DNA of 64,000 nt, taken from positions 18,484 to 82,483 of the forward strand of contig JBGPBV010000008.1 in assembly GCA_041481445.1 (NCBI GenBank), read 5' to 3'. Positions within the stretch are counted from its first letter, which is position 1. Every line of letters starts with the position of its first letter. Made by a program: the position numbers and the translations under genes. The notes under the pieces were generated by a model that worked only from the letters and a program-made list of their open reading frames with translations, searched no databases and had not been told where the DNA came from. This DNA comes from AA29 sp041481445 (GTDB lineage Bacteria > Acidobacteriota > Vicinamibacteria > Fen-336). Shown piece after piece: positions 36,023-45,038 of this stretch.

Positions 36023-37309
36023 ATGGCCATTGAAGCGCCGATCTGCCAGCTCAAGGGCGTCCAGAAGTCCTTCGACCACGGCAACGGGAAGCCGCTGCGC
36101 GTCCTGGAGGACATCACCCTCGACGTGCGGCCGAACGAGGTGCTGGCCCTCCTGGGGCCTTCCGGCTGCGGCAAGTCCACGATCCTCCGCATCGCGGCCG
36201 GACTGATCCCGCCGTCGAGCGGGGACGTCCTCTATCACGGCCAGCCGCTGCGGGGCCTGAACCCGGGCGTGGCCATCGTGTTCCAGAGCTTCGCGCTCTT
36301 CCCGTGGCTGACCGTCGAGCAGAACGTCGAGAAGGTGCTGCGCGCCCTCGGCCTCGACCAGGCGGCGTCGCGGGAAAAGGCCCGCGCCGCCATCCGCACC
36401 GTCGGCCTCGACGGCTTCCGCGAGGCCTACCCGCGGGAGCTGTCCGGCGGGATGAAGCAGCGCGTGGGCATCGCGCGCGCCCTGGCCGTGGACCCCGAGA
36501 TGCTGCTGATGGACGAGCCCTTCAGCCAGGTGGACGCGTTGACGGCGCAGGCCCTGCGGGCCGAGGTGCTCGACATCTGGGACGACCGCGACCGCAACCC
36601 CTCTTCGATCCTGATGGTCAGCCACGACATCACCGAGGTGGCGTACATGGCGGACCGCATCGTGATCCTGTCCGCGCATCCCGGGCGCATCCGGACGATC
36701 GTCGAGAACACGCTGCCCCGGCCGCGCGATACCCGTTCGCCCGACTTCACCTGGCTCCTCGACAAGCTGCACGACATCGTCACCAGCGCGGAGCTCCCGG
36801 ACGTGTCGGTCACCGTCGCCTCCACCGCCGTCGCGCGCGACATCGTGGAGCCGCTCCCGGAAGCGCGCGCCGCCGACATCCTCGGCCTGGTCGAATACCT
36901 CGACACGCAGGGCGGAGGGTGCGACCTCTTCCAGGTCTCGGACGACACCCACGCCACGTTCGTGGGAGTCCTCACCAAGGTCAAGGGCGCCGAGATGCTC
37001 GACCTGGTGGACACGCCCCAACGCCTGGTCCGACTGACGCCCACCGGCCAGCGCTTCGTGCGGGACGACGCCGACGACCGCAAGCGGATCTGGAAGGCCC
37101 AGCTCCTCAAGCTGAGCCTCTTCAGGGTCGTGCGCGACCTGATCGAGCTCCACGAGGGCGAGGTGCGCCGGGAGGACGTGGTGAACGAGATCCGGCAGCG
37201 CCTCCCCCGCGAAGAGGCGGAGGCCATGTTCGACGTCCTCGTGGACTGGGGACGCTTCGGCGAGCTGTTCGCCTATCGCGAGGGCACGGACTCGCTGACC
37301 GTCGCCTGA
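36023..37309 (+). CDS. ABC importer ATPase with AAA-associated C-terminal domain
   Basis: A 428-residue nitrate/sulfonate-type ATPase. Walker A LLGPSGCGKSTILR (about 44-57), Q-loop FQSFALFPW, signature ELSGGMKQRVGIARALA, Walker B MLLMDEPFSQVD and switch His in MVSHDITEVAY are intact. Residues about 285-425 form the AAA-associated ABC C-terminal domain (LVEYLDTQGGGCDLFQVSDD ... EGEVRREDVVNEI), which is thought to regulate the transporter. Partner of the upstream fused permease. Its stop is 3 bases from the convergent sigma-54 regulator, with no room for a terminator between. Confidence 0.93.
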   Translation: MAIEAPICQLKGVQKSFDHGNGKPLRVLEDITLDVRPNEVLALLGPSGCGKSTILRIAAGLIPPSSGDVLYHGQPLRGLNPGVAIVFQSFALFPWLTVEQNVEKVLRALGLDQAASREKARAAIRTVGLDGFREAYPRELSGGMKQRVGIARALAVDPEMLLMDEPFSQVDALTAQALRAEVLDIWDDRDRNPSSILMVSHDITEVAYMADRIVILSAHPGRIRTIVENTLPRPRDTRSPDFTWLLDKLHDIVTSAELPDVSVTVASTAVARDIVEPLPEARAADILGLVEYLDTQGGGCDLFQVSDDTHATFVGVLTKVKGAEMLDLVDTPQRLVRLTPTGQRFVRDDADDRKRIWKAQLLKLSLFRVVRDLIELHEGEVRREDVVNEIRQRLPREEAEAMFDVLVDWGRFGELFAYREGTDSLTVA

Positions 37310-37312
37310 GCC

Positions 37313-38719
37313 TCAGTCCTCGTCCCGCCGCTCGCCGTCCGCCGGATCCGCCCCTCCCGCCTGGGCGCGCCGGCGCCGATTCAGCGTCGACAGGCTGATG
37401 CCGAGCCGCTCGGCGGCGGCGCTGCGGTCCCCCTCGCACTCCTTCAGCGCGCGCCGGATGGCCTCCTCCTCGGCCAGCGCGGAGACCCGGCGCACGACTT
37501 CGGGCAGCGTCCCCGAGAGGTCGATGACGTCGCCGAGGGTGGGCCCGCTCTCCGCATGGTCGCCCAACCGGAGGTGCTCGGGCCGGATCTCGCCGCCGTC
37601 GCACAGGATGGCGCCCCGCTCCAGGCAGTTCTGCAGCTCGCGCACGTTGCCCGGCCAGGAGTGGGCGACGAGGGCGGTCCGCGCCTCCTCGCTCAGGCGG
37701 AGGCCGCGCCGTCCCATCTCCCGCGCGTATTTCTCGAGGAAGGCGTCGGCCAGGAGCAGGATGTCGCCGCGCCGGCGGCGCAGGGGCGGGATCTCCACCG
37801 GGAACACGGAGAGCCGGAAGAAGAGGTCCTCGCGGAACTGCTTGGCCGCCACCGCCTCCTTCAGGTCGCGGTTGGTGGCGGCGACCACGCGCACGTCCAC
37901 GCTCAAGGTCTGCACGCCGCCCACCCGCTCGAACTGCTTCTCCTGCACCAGGCGCAGGATCTTGCCCTGCAGGAGCAGGGGCAGGTCGCCGATCTCGTCG
38001 AGGAAGAGGGTGCCGTGATGCGCCATCTCCGCCTTGCCCGTCTTGCGGCCGGAGGCGCCCGTGAACGCCCCCTTCTCGTGCCCGAACAGCTCGTTCTCGA
38101 GCAGCGCCTCCGGGATGGCCGCGCAGTTGATGGCGACGAACGGCCCCTTGGCCCGCGCGGAGAGCTGGTGCAGCGAGCGCGCCATCAGCTCCTTGCCGGT
38201 GCCGCTCTCGCCGAGCAGGAGCACGGTGGCGTCGGTGGAGGCGGCGCGCTGGAGCGCCATCATGGCGTCCTTCAAGGCGGCGTCCTCCCCGATCAGGCGC
38301 GGGAGGCCGATCCGTTTCTGGTACTCCTCCTTGAGCAGGACGTACTCGGTCAGGAGGCGCCGCCGCTCCATCGCGCGCTCGAGCAGGAGCACGAGGTGGT
38401 CGGTGTCCACGGGCTTGGTCAGGAAGTCCGTGGCCCCCTGCTTCATCGCCTTGACCGCGTCGTCCACGGTGGCGAAGGCCGTCATCACGATCACGGGGAC
38501 GTCGGGGTCCGCCTCCTTGGCCGCCTGGAGCACGTCCAGCCCGCTGCCCGCGGGCAGCTTGAGGTCGGTCAGCACCACGAGCACGCGCGAGGACTGCAGC
38601 CGGCGCCGCGCCTCGTAGGCGTCGCCCGCCTCCTCGACGGTGAGGCCGCGGGCCTCCAGGGTCTTGCGGAGCATGCTCCGCAAGGACTCCTTGTCCTCGA
38701 CGACGAGGACGTCGGGCAC
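37313..38719 (-). CDS. Sigma-54-dependent response regulator (NtrC/PilR type)
   Basis: A 468-residue transcription activator. A receiver (about 1-120, phospho-Asp in VVLTDLKLPAG, Lys in FLTKPVD) is followed by an AAA+ domain with Walker A LLGESGTGKELMARSLH, the sigma-54-contacting GAFTGA loop (KGAFTGASGRKTGKAE), Walker B GTLFLDEIGDLP and R-finger FREDLFFRLSVFPVEIPPL. It ends in a Fis-type HTH (DRSAAAERLGISLSTLNRRR). GTG 38719 is the only start just before the receiver; no clear SD. It is the last gene of the TPR - coiled-coil - regulator unit. PilR is a reasonable guess because of the pilus cluster and the lone kinase at 48234, but not proven. Confidence 0.88.
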   Translation of the reverse strand: MPDVLVVEDKESLRSMLRKTLEARGLTVEEAGDAYEARRRLQSSRVLVVLTDLKLPAGSGLDVLQAAKEADPDVPVIVMTAFATVDDAVKAMKQGATDFLTKPVDTDHLVLLLERAMERRRLLTEYVLLKEEYQKRIGLPRLIGEDAALKDAMMALQRAASTDATVLLLGESGTGKELMARSLHQLSARAKGPFVAINCAAIPEALLENELFGHEKGAFTGASGRKTGKAEMAHHGTLFLDEIGDLPLLLQGKILRLVQEKQFERVGGVQTLSVDVRVVAATNRDLKEAVAAKQFREDLFFRLSVFPVEIPPLRRRRGDILLLADAFLEKYAREMGRRGLRLSEEARTALVAHSWPGNVRELQNCLERGAILCDGGEIRPEHLRLGDHAESGPTLGDVIDLSGTLPEVVRRVSALAEEEAIRRALKECEGDRSAAAERLGISLSTLNRRRRAQAGGADPADGERRDED

Positions 38720-38745
38720 GGCGGGTGGGTGGCTGACGGGCGTCC

Positions 38746-39408
38746 CTACTGTTCGGGCCGCTCGCGGAGCCAGCCGGGGGGGACGCTCTTGCGCCGGGCC
38801 TCTTCCTCGAGGGCGTCCCAGGCCTGGCGCTGCCGGCCAAGGTCGGCGCGCGCGCGCTCGAGGTCGGCCTGGGCCTGCGCGATCGCATCCTGGCGATGCT
38901 GCTCGCGGTTGGGGTCCATGGCGTTCGCGGCGCTCCGGTCGTCCCGGAGCGCCCCGATCTTCTGCTCCAGCTCCGTGATGCGGCGCTCCGTGTCCGCGAT
39001 GGTCTGTCGCAGCGAGCCGGCCCGCTCCTGCCAGTACCGCTCCGTGGTCTCGTAGGGCGGCTCCGGCGTCGGCTCCTCCGCGGGTGCCGGCGGCATCTCG
39101 GCCGGCTTGAGGTTGGTCACCGCGCCCTTCCCGGCTCCGGCTGGTCCCGGGGAGGCGACCGCGGGTGGAGACGGCGGCTTCGGGAGGTCGTCGTTGCCGT
39201 ACACGTGCCCGGGGGGAGCGACCGACGGTGACGCCTTCGGCATCGGCTTGGCGGCCGCTCCCGGCGCCGGCGAGGTCTTGGGGGCCGCCGTGGGGCTGGC
39301 GCTGGGACGCGGACTGGGACTCGGCGCCGTGTCGGCCGCGAAGAGCCACGATCCCGAAACGATCGTCAGCGAGGCCGTGCTCAGGCTGGCCAGGACGAAG
39401 GAGCGCAT
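38746..39408 (-). CDS. Secreted coiled-coil protein, paralogue of the protein at 21606-22085
   Basis: A 220-residue unassigned protein. A signal peptide (about 1-25) is followed by an Ala/Pro/Ser-rich stretch (about 28-110) interrupted by HVYGNDDLPKPP, then a coiled coil (about 120-205) starting ERYWQERAGSLRQTIADTER and ending SVPPGWLRERPEQ. It shares the order of motifs with the protein at 21606. Its ATG shares one base with the upstream TPR-gene stop (TGATG), so they are coupled, and the sigma-54 regulator follows 26 bases later. This suggests a periplasmic role tied to that regulator; the function is unknown. Confidence 0.75.
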   Translation of the reverse strand: MRSFVLASLSTASLTIVSGSWLFAADTAPSPSPRPSASPTAAPKTSPAPGAAAKPMPKASPSVAPPGHVYGNDDLPKPPSPPAVASPGPAGAGKGAVTNLKPAEMPPAPAEEPTPEPPYETTERYWQERAGSLRQTIADTERRITELEQKIGALRDDRSAANAMDPNREQHRQDAIAQAQADLERARADLGRQRQAWDALEEEARRKSVPPGWLRERPEQ

Positions 39409-40520
39409 CAGGAGCTCTGCGCGACGCGCGCCTCCAGCCGAGCCGCGCGGTCGGCCATGGCCTTGGCGTCGGGGGCGTCCGGGTTCAGCCGGGCGTACTC
39501 GCGGTACTCCCGCACCGCGGCCGCTACGTTCCCCGTGCGCTCGAGGGCGCTGGCCAGGGTGCGATGGATGAGGGCCGCGTTGGGGTCCGCCTCCACGCCC
39601 GCCCGGAGCAGCGCCACCGCGTCGTTGTTGCGGCCCTCGTTGATGAAGATCTCCGCGAGCAGGCCGCGCGTGACCGCCGCCTGGGGGAACTTCTGCAGTA
39701 CGCCCTCGTAGGCCTGCTTGGCCCCTTCGCGGTCGCCCGCCTTCTCGGCGGCGGCTCCGAGCTCCTGCTGCACGACGAGGTCGTCGGGGTTGACCGCGAC
39801 CAGCCGCTTCAAGTACGGAAGCGCCGCCTCCGGCCGGCCCGCCCTAAGGTTCAGCCCGGCCAGCTCGTGGAGCGCGTTCGTGTCGCCCGGAGACGCCTCG
39901 AGGACCCGCGCGTACGTGGCGGCGGCCTCGTCCCCGCGGCCCAGCTTGTCGTAGGCGCGGGCGAGATCCACGACGTACGCCGCCGTGCCGTGGTCGAGCC
40001 GAATGGCCTCCTCGAACTGCCGGATCGTCTCCGCCGCGGGACCGTCGGAGGCGATCAGGGCCTTCGCGTAGGCATTGTGGTAGTCGCCACGATCGGGGGC
40101 ATCGCCGACGGCGCGCGCGAACGCCCGCGCCGCTCCCGCGAGGTCGCCCTGCCGGAACAGGCTCAAGCCCTCTTCGTAGGCGTCCTGGCCCGGCATGCGC
40201 GGGTCGGGACGGGCGGCCGCCGTCGGCGGCGGCAGCGTGGGGATCGAGAAGATGTTGGGGTCGGGACGGACGGGACCCGACGTCCGGTGCATGCGGGTGG
40301 CGGCGTAGGCGACGAGCCCGATGGCGACGATGGGGCCGATCAGGCCGAGCCAAGAGGTCGACGGCCCCTCGTCTTCGTCGGGCGCCTCCATGACGACCGT
40401 AGCGGCCGACTCGCCGACGGGGACGTTGTGGAGGTCTTCACCGCAGCGAGCGCAATACTCCCACCCCTGCTTGTTGCGCGAGCCGCAGTTCGGGCAGATC
40501 CGGATTTCCGGTGCCGCCAT
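39408..40520 (-). CDS. Zinc-ribbon, transmembrane, TPR-repeat protein
   Basis: A 370-residue membrane protein. A cytoplasmic zinc ribbon (C9, C12, C23, C26: CPNCGSRNKQGWEYCARCG) is followed by an acidic linker, one membrane helix (about 57-73, LGLIGPIVAIGLVAYAA), and seven or so TPR repeats (about 108-365; examples AYEEGLSLFRQGDLAGAARA, RTLASALERTGNVAAAVREY). TPRs usually hold proteins together; here they would lie outside the membrane. It has its own recognisable promoter (-35 TTGCCA, -10 TAAACT) only 6 bases from the ATG. First gene of a three-gene unit ending in the sigma-54 regulator. Confidence 0.83.
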   Translation of the reverse strand: MAAPEIRICPNCGSRNKQGWEYCARCGEDLHNVPVGESAATVVMEAPDEDEGPSTSWLGLIGPIVAIGLVAYAATRMHRTSGPVRPDPNIFSIPTLPPPTAAARPDPRMPGQDAYEEGLSLFRQGDLAGAARAFARAVGDAPDRGDYHNAYAKALIASDGPAAETIRQFEEAIRLDHGTAAYVVDLARAYDKLGRGDEAAATYARVLEASPGDTNALHELAGLNLRAGRPEAALPYLKRLVAVNPDDLVVQQELGAAAEKAGDREGAKQAYEGVLQKFPQAAVTRGLLAEIFINEGRNNDAVALLRAGVEADPNAALIHRTLASALERTGNVAAAVREYREYARLNPDAPDAKAMADRAARLEARVAQSS

Positions 40521-40526
40521 GCTCAG

Positions 40527-40554
40527 AGTTTACACCAGGTTACGGCCCTGGCAA
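40527..40554 (-). promoter_or_regulatory. Sigma-70 promoter of the TPR-protein gene; leaderless start likely
   Basis: On the minus strand TTGCCA (40549-40554), a 16-base spacer and TAAACT (40527-40532) lie 6 bases before the ATG at 40520. The spacer carries a small inverted repeat with the -35 flank (CCAGG...CCTGG) that could be an operator. This is the best complete promoter in the window. Confidence 0.6.
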
Positions 40555-40583
40555 GGGTTTTTCGGTCGTTCAACCCCAGGAAA

Positions 40584-40618
40584 CTCGCCAGCCCTCCCGC
40601 GGTGGAAGGGCTGGCGAG
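40584..40618 (-). terminator. Hairpin terminator after pilY1
   Basis: CTCGCCAGCCCT pairs perfectly with AGGGCTGGCGAG (40607-40618 with 40584-40595), a 12-bp stem with an 11-base loop, 20 bases after the pilY1 stop. On the minus strand it is followed by TTTCC, a short T-run. It is the strongest hairpin seen and ends the minor-pilin operon. Confidence 0.75.
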
Positions 40619-40638
40619 CCGAGATTACCGGCCGGGAC

Positions 40639-43600
40639 CTAGCGGCAGACGGACGATCCCAGCTTGTAGACGACCGGCGACTGGGCGACCAGGCCCGTGG
40701 CGTTCTGCTGCGGGCCGAAGAAGACCTCCGCGTTCAGGGCGGGCGCCGGAGCCAGTATCTGCGGCGGCGCCGGAGGCGGCGGCGCGATGTCGGCCTGCAG
40801 GCCCGTGTCGAGGACCAACTGGCCGCCGGCCGCCACACGGACGGACGAGACGCGTTGCCCGGTCTTGGTGATCGAGAGGTCCGATCCGGTGGCGTTCAGG
40901 TCGTAGGCGGCGCTGCCCGTGTCCGCTCCCACCGCGAAGAAGATCGCGTCGAAGCTCGACGTGCACGACGTCGACGTGGACGTGATGGGGTTGAACTTGT
41001 TGCCCACGAAGAAGACCCGACCCAGGGGCGGAGAGTCGGTGTTGAAGGCGGTCGCCGGCTGCACGTTGCCGCGGAACCCGTCCGGGAAGTCGAGCGCGAA
41101 GCGCACCACGACCGGGCCGGCGACGCCGTCCGTCGAGCTCGGGTCCGTGGTGAGGTCGTCGTCACGCAGGCCGTACATCTTGAACGGCGGCGTGCTCGCG
41201 GGCGGCGGCGTGATGCGGTTGTCGTTGCCCGTCTCCACGAAGATGAACGGCTTCTCGGCGGTGCCGTCGCCCTTGTAGTTGAGCAGGGACGGGGAGTTGG
41301 CCACGGGCTGGTCGGCGCCGAAGTCGGCGAGCGGCGCCGGCGACGACGGGGCGGGACTACCAGTGAAGACCTTCCACAGGCGCCCGTTGTTGTCGCCGAA
41401 GTAGACCCGTGTCACCCTCGTGATCGCGATCTTCGCCACGGTCGGAGGTGTGAGCTGGGCGGCGCTGAAGCCTGCTGGACCCGCCACGATCGCGTTGTCG
41501 TACGGCGCCGAGGTACGGTCACCGACGTCGAACGTGGTCGAGGTGACCACGTCGCCGGTCAGGGCGTCCAGGGTGAACAAGGTGCTGCCCTCCCCGGCGA
41601 CGGTGGAGAAACCGGATCCCGTGTAGGCGACGAACTCCACGCCGCCCGTCGTGCGGTTCGTCGCGTTGCCGGTCGTCGTGACGTTGGCGATCGCGGGCAC
41701 GGACCAGGTCTGGCCCATCTTGGCGTACCAGATCCCGTCCGTGCTGTCGTTGTTGGCCGTCCCGGCCGTCGTCAGGTCGTTGGTGTCCGGGTTGCCACGG
41801 CTCCAGAGCGGAATGGGTCCCTTGGTCGACAACGACCCTTCCGTGAACGGACCCGGAGCGGTCACGTCGAGCGCGGTGTAGTACTTGCCCGCGATCCCGC
41901 GGCCGAAGACGAGCATCAGCCGCCAGACACCGTCTCCGGAGAACGTAGTGCCACCGACGTTGCGGCTCCAAGTCCCAGGGACGAAGACGTCGGCGAAGCG
42001 GACGGGGCTGGCGAGCATGTAGGTGTGGGGGTCGCGCGTCTGCGGGCCCATGCGGCTCTTGAGGTTCTGGAGCTGGTCGAACGGCACGAAGCCCCACAGT
42101 TCCTCGCCTCCCAGCTCCGTGGAGCTGTCCTGGCAGCCGTTGGTCCCCGTGGCGCTTCGGCAAGGGCCGGCGCGGAACGCGTGGAGCATGCCATTGGTCG
42201 CGTGGTAGACGACGCTCATGACCGGCTTGAGCCGCATGCGGGCGGTGTCGGCGCCGGTGCCCGTGAAGTTGCCGTCGGGGTTGCGGAGGCCCATGCCCAG
42301 CAGCACGCTCGCTCCGGTGTCGGTGCGGGGCCCGTCGCGGAACAGGGTGTACTCGCCGTCGTGCTGGCTGGCGGGAGGACCGTCCTGCAGGGGCGGCGTC
42401 ACCACGCCGGGAGCGGCCAGCGTGGACTCGGCCATGATCCACTGTCGCGGCTGGAACCTCAGGGATGAGCAGCCCGTGGTCAGGCTGCCGACGTTGGCGC
42501 TCACGGTCGCTGTGGTGCACCCCGTCCCCGGCTTGAGGCGCACGGCGAGCTTGTTGGCGGTCACGAGCTCGGCACCCGCCGTGAAGGCGAGGATGATCTG
42601 CCTGGCCTCCTTGCGGGCGGCCTGGAGCTGGACGGACGGGGTGCCGGTCGTGGTGTTGCAGTCCGCGGGCAGGCTGCCGCCGGTACTGCCCGGCGAGGAG
42701 GCGGTGCAGGCTCCGAAGAGCGACTGCAGCTGGGCGAACGTCAGGGCCGCCGGGGCCGCCCCGCCGTTGGGCGGGGGCAACGGATTCGCGCCGATGCCCA
42801 GCGCATTGTCGAGGATGCCGGCCGGATACGGGCCGCCGGCGGTCCCATCAGGGTCGACCAGATTCGATCCGGTCCCCGTGGTCGGCGGCCAGATCGGGAT
42901 ACGGAACGTCGTCGCCCCCACTCCGGTCGACGGATCGTTGTCCTGCAGGTCGGTGACGCGCTGACTGTCGCTGCGCGCGGTGCCGCTGTTGTAGGTGGCG
43001 TTGATGAACACGCCGTTGCGTGGCGTCGTGTAGATGCGGCGCCGGATCGTCCCCGCTCCACCCTGCCGGATGTCGAGGTCGGTACGCACGGGTGAATTAC
43101 CGCCGCGGAGCTGCGCGAAGGTGTAGGGCGGGGCGCTGAGGCTGGCCGTCACGCGGTCCTGCAGCTTCTGGCCGGCGTCGCTGCCGGGGGTGGTGGTGTC
43201 CCACGCCGGTCCGCTGCTCCGGAACGCGTTCAGGTGACCCTTGAACGTGGGCAGCTCGAACGTCGACTGGAGGAGGATGGGAATGGTCGCCTTGTAGCGA
43301 GAATTCGGGTTGAGCGGATCGGGCGAGGGCGGGGCGGAGGCGCCGGGTGACGGCGAAGGCAGGGTCACCGACGCCGCGAACTCGAAGACGGTCTCCGTGA
43401 TGGACTGCTGGTCCGAGAACTCGCCCGCGGACTGGCCCTGGTCGATCGCGGACTGCAGGGCCGCCGCGAGGTCGGTGGCGTTCGAGGCCAGGAAGGCGTC
43501 CACGCAGGTCGTGCAGTTGTCCCGGTCGCTCTGGCTGGGAGTGTTGGCCCAGGCGGTGGAGTTCCCGCTGCCGGTGAGCCCCGAGCCCGAGAATGCCATG

Positions 43601-45027
43601 CCGGTGCCGCCCCAGGCGATCCAGTTCGCGCGGGACGCGCTGCCGCCGGTGCCGAGGACGATGACGAACGTCTTGACCTTGCTCGCGGGATCGACGACGC
43701 CCGCTCCGCCGGAGTTCGCGATGCCCGCAAAGAGGAGCTGCGCATCGTAGGCCGCGCGGAGGGCATGGTTGTCCAGGTTGGACCCGCTGAAGGTGCTGTT
43801 GTCCGTGCACGTGTCGTCACCGTCCGTGACCACGATCGCGAACGTGCTCGGCTTCGGGTTCATGCCGCTGATGGCGGGCAACGGGGAGGCCGGCGCGGGC
43901 GAGGGGCCGACGCCCCACATGCCGGTGGTGGTGCTCGTCCCGAAGATGGTCCTGAAGTCGATCAGCGATTCGGCGATCGGCGTCGGCCCGGAGGCGCGGA
44001 TTCCGCCCGCCCCCGCCCGCAAGTTCGCCGTGGTGTCGTTGTCGGTCACGGTCGGCACGACCTCCGGCTGCAGGAAGGGACCGATCGACGAGATCTGGTT
44101 GTCGTTGTTGCAGGCGGCGAGGGCCACCTGCGTGTCGAACCCGCCGCAGGCGTTGTTGATGTCGTTGCCCTTGGTCCATTCCACGCCGCGGAAATAGAAG
44201 CGCACGGTAGTCGCGCCCGTCGTGCAGGCGGTGTTGGTATACCGGATGATGTCGATGTAGGGCTGGTCCTTGCCCACGAGGTTCCAGTCCGTGGCCGGGG
44301 TGGGAGGAGCCCAGGCCGCGGCGCCGGTCACGGCGACGTTGCCGTTGGTCGTGCAGAGGGTGGTGCCGTTGCTCTGTACGCTGTACACCCGGTTGATCCG
44401 ATAGTTGTCCGAGTTCAGGACGTAGGTCGTCTCGGGCGGAGCCGGGGAGGCGGCGGCGCGGGTGTGCGTCCCGGCGGTGCGGGAGAGGCCCGAGAAGTTG
44501 AAGCTGAATTCGGCGTTGGCGCTGCTGCACGTCTGCTCGGTCGAGCCCGCGGGGACGGCGGTCTTGCAGCTGTAGATGTACGTGGGGCCGGTCTCCGGGC
44601 CGTACGAGGTCGTGACCTGCGTGTACCGGCCGAACTGGAAGCTGACCTTGGTCTGGTTCTGGGTGACGACCGTCTTGAGCACCTGCTTGGCGAGCCACAT
44701 CTTCGCGCTCTGGTCGTCCCCGGCCAGCTCGCCCTCCTGCACGGAGTCGCAGTTGCCGTTCGCGTTCGCGTCTATGCAGTCCGGCCGCTCGCGCATCGAT
44801 CCCGAGCTGTCCAGGACCACGAGGGCGTTGGCGCGGACCTGGAGGTTGAGCACCTCCAGGGGGTCGATGCCCGTAGGCACCGCCGTCCGCGCCCCGCGGT
44901 CTCCGGCCAGCAGGATGGCGAGGCCGGCGCCCAGGCCCAGGGTCAGGGCGCGCCGCCAGGGCGAGCGCGTCCGGGCCGGGACGGACACCGGAGCATTACC
45001 GTCGAGGACGATGGCGTTAGTGCTCAT
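40639..45027 (-). CDS. pilY1: PilY1-like type IV pilus tip adhesin/assembly protein
   Basis: A 1462-residue exported protein. The N-terminal basic segment and one hydrophobic helix (about 24-42) form the export signal. A von Willebrand A-like region starts ANALVVLDSSGSMRE (MIDAS DxSxS, about residue 72). A calcium-type loop DANANGNCDSVQEGE follows, bounded by two Cys (about 87-95). The C-terminal third is the PilY1 beta-propeller, with RLMLVFGRGIAGKYYTALDV (about 1040) and VYFGDNNGRLWKVF (about 1209). PilY1 primes pilus assembly with the minor pilins and acts as adhesin and surface sensor in other bacteria. GGAGA precedes ATG 45027. It is last in the pilD - kinase - fimT - pilV - pilW - pilX - pilY1 unit. 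Confidence 0.92.
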   Translation of the reverse strand: MSTNAIVLDGNAPVSVPARTRSPWRRALTLGLGAGLAILLAGDRGARTAVPTGIDPLEVLNLQVRANALVVLDSSGSMRERPDCIDANANGNCDSVQEGELAGDDQSAKMWLAKQVLKTVVTQNQTKVSFQFGRYTQVTTSYGPETGPTYIYSCKTAVPAGSTEQTCSSANAEFSFNFSGLSRTAGTHTRAAASPAPPETTYVLNSDNYRINRVYSVQSNGTTLCTTNGNVAVTGAAAWAPPTPATDWNLVGKDQPYIDIIRYTNTACTTGATTVRFYFRGVEWTKGNDINNACGGFDTQVALAACNNDNQISSIGPFLQPEVVPTVTDNDTTANLRAGAGGIRASGPTPIAESLIDFRTIFGTSTTTGMWGVGPSPAPASPLPAISGMNPKPSTFAIVVTDGDDTCTDNSTFSGSNLDNHALRAAYDAQLLFAGIANSGGAGVVDPASKVKTFVIVLGTGGSASRANWIAWGGTGMAFSGSGLTGSGNSTAWANTPSQSDRDNCTTCVDAFLASNATDLAAALQSAIDQGQSAGEFSDQQSITETVFEFAASVTLPSPSPGASAPPSPDPLNPNSRYKATIPILLQSTFELPTFKGHLNAFRSSGPAWDTTTPGSDAGQKLQDRVTASLSAPPYTFAQLRGGNSPVRTDLDIRQGGAGTIRRRIYTTPRNGVFINATYNSGTARSDSQRVTDLQDNDPSTGVGATTFRIPIWPPTTGTGSNLVDPDGTAGGPYPAGILDNALGIGANPLPPPNGGAAPAALTFAQLQSLFGACTASSPGSTGGSLPADCNTTTGTPSVQLQAARKEARQIILAFTAGAELVTANKLAVRLKPGTGCTTATVSANVGSLTTGCSSLRFQPRQWIMAESTLAAPGVVTPPLQDGPPASQHDGEYTLFRDGPRTDTGASVLLGMGLRNPDGNFTGTGADTARMRLKPVMSVVYHATNGMLHAFRAGPCRSATGTNGCQDSSTELGGEELWGFVPFDQLQNLKSRMGPQTRDPHTYMLASPVRFADVFVPGTWSRNVGGTTFSGDGVWRLMLVFGRGIAGKYYTALDVTAPGPFTEGSLSTKGPIPLWSRGNPDTNDLTTAGTANNDSTDGIWYAKMGQTWSVPAIANVTTTGNATNRTTGGVEFVAYTGSGFSTVAGEGSTLFTLDALTGDVVTSTTFDVGDRTSAPYDNAIVAGPAGFSAAQLTPPTVAKIAITRVTRVYFGDNNGRLWKVFTGSPAPSSPAPLADFGADQPVANSPSLLNYKGDGTAEKPFIFVETGNDNRITPPPASTPPFKMYGLRDDDLTTDPSSTDGVAGPVVVRFALDFPDGFRGNVQPATAFNTDSPPLGRVFFVGNKFNPITSTSTSCTSSFDAIFFAVGADTGSAAYDLNATGSDLSITKTGQRVSSVRVAAGGQLVLDTGLQADIAPPPPAPPQILAPAPALNAEVFFGPQQNATGLVAQSPVVYKLGSSVCR

Positions 45028-45038
45028 GATTTCTCCGA

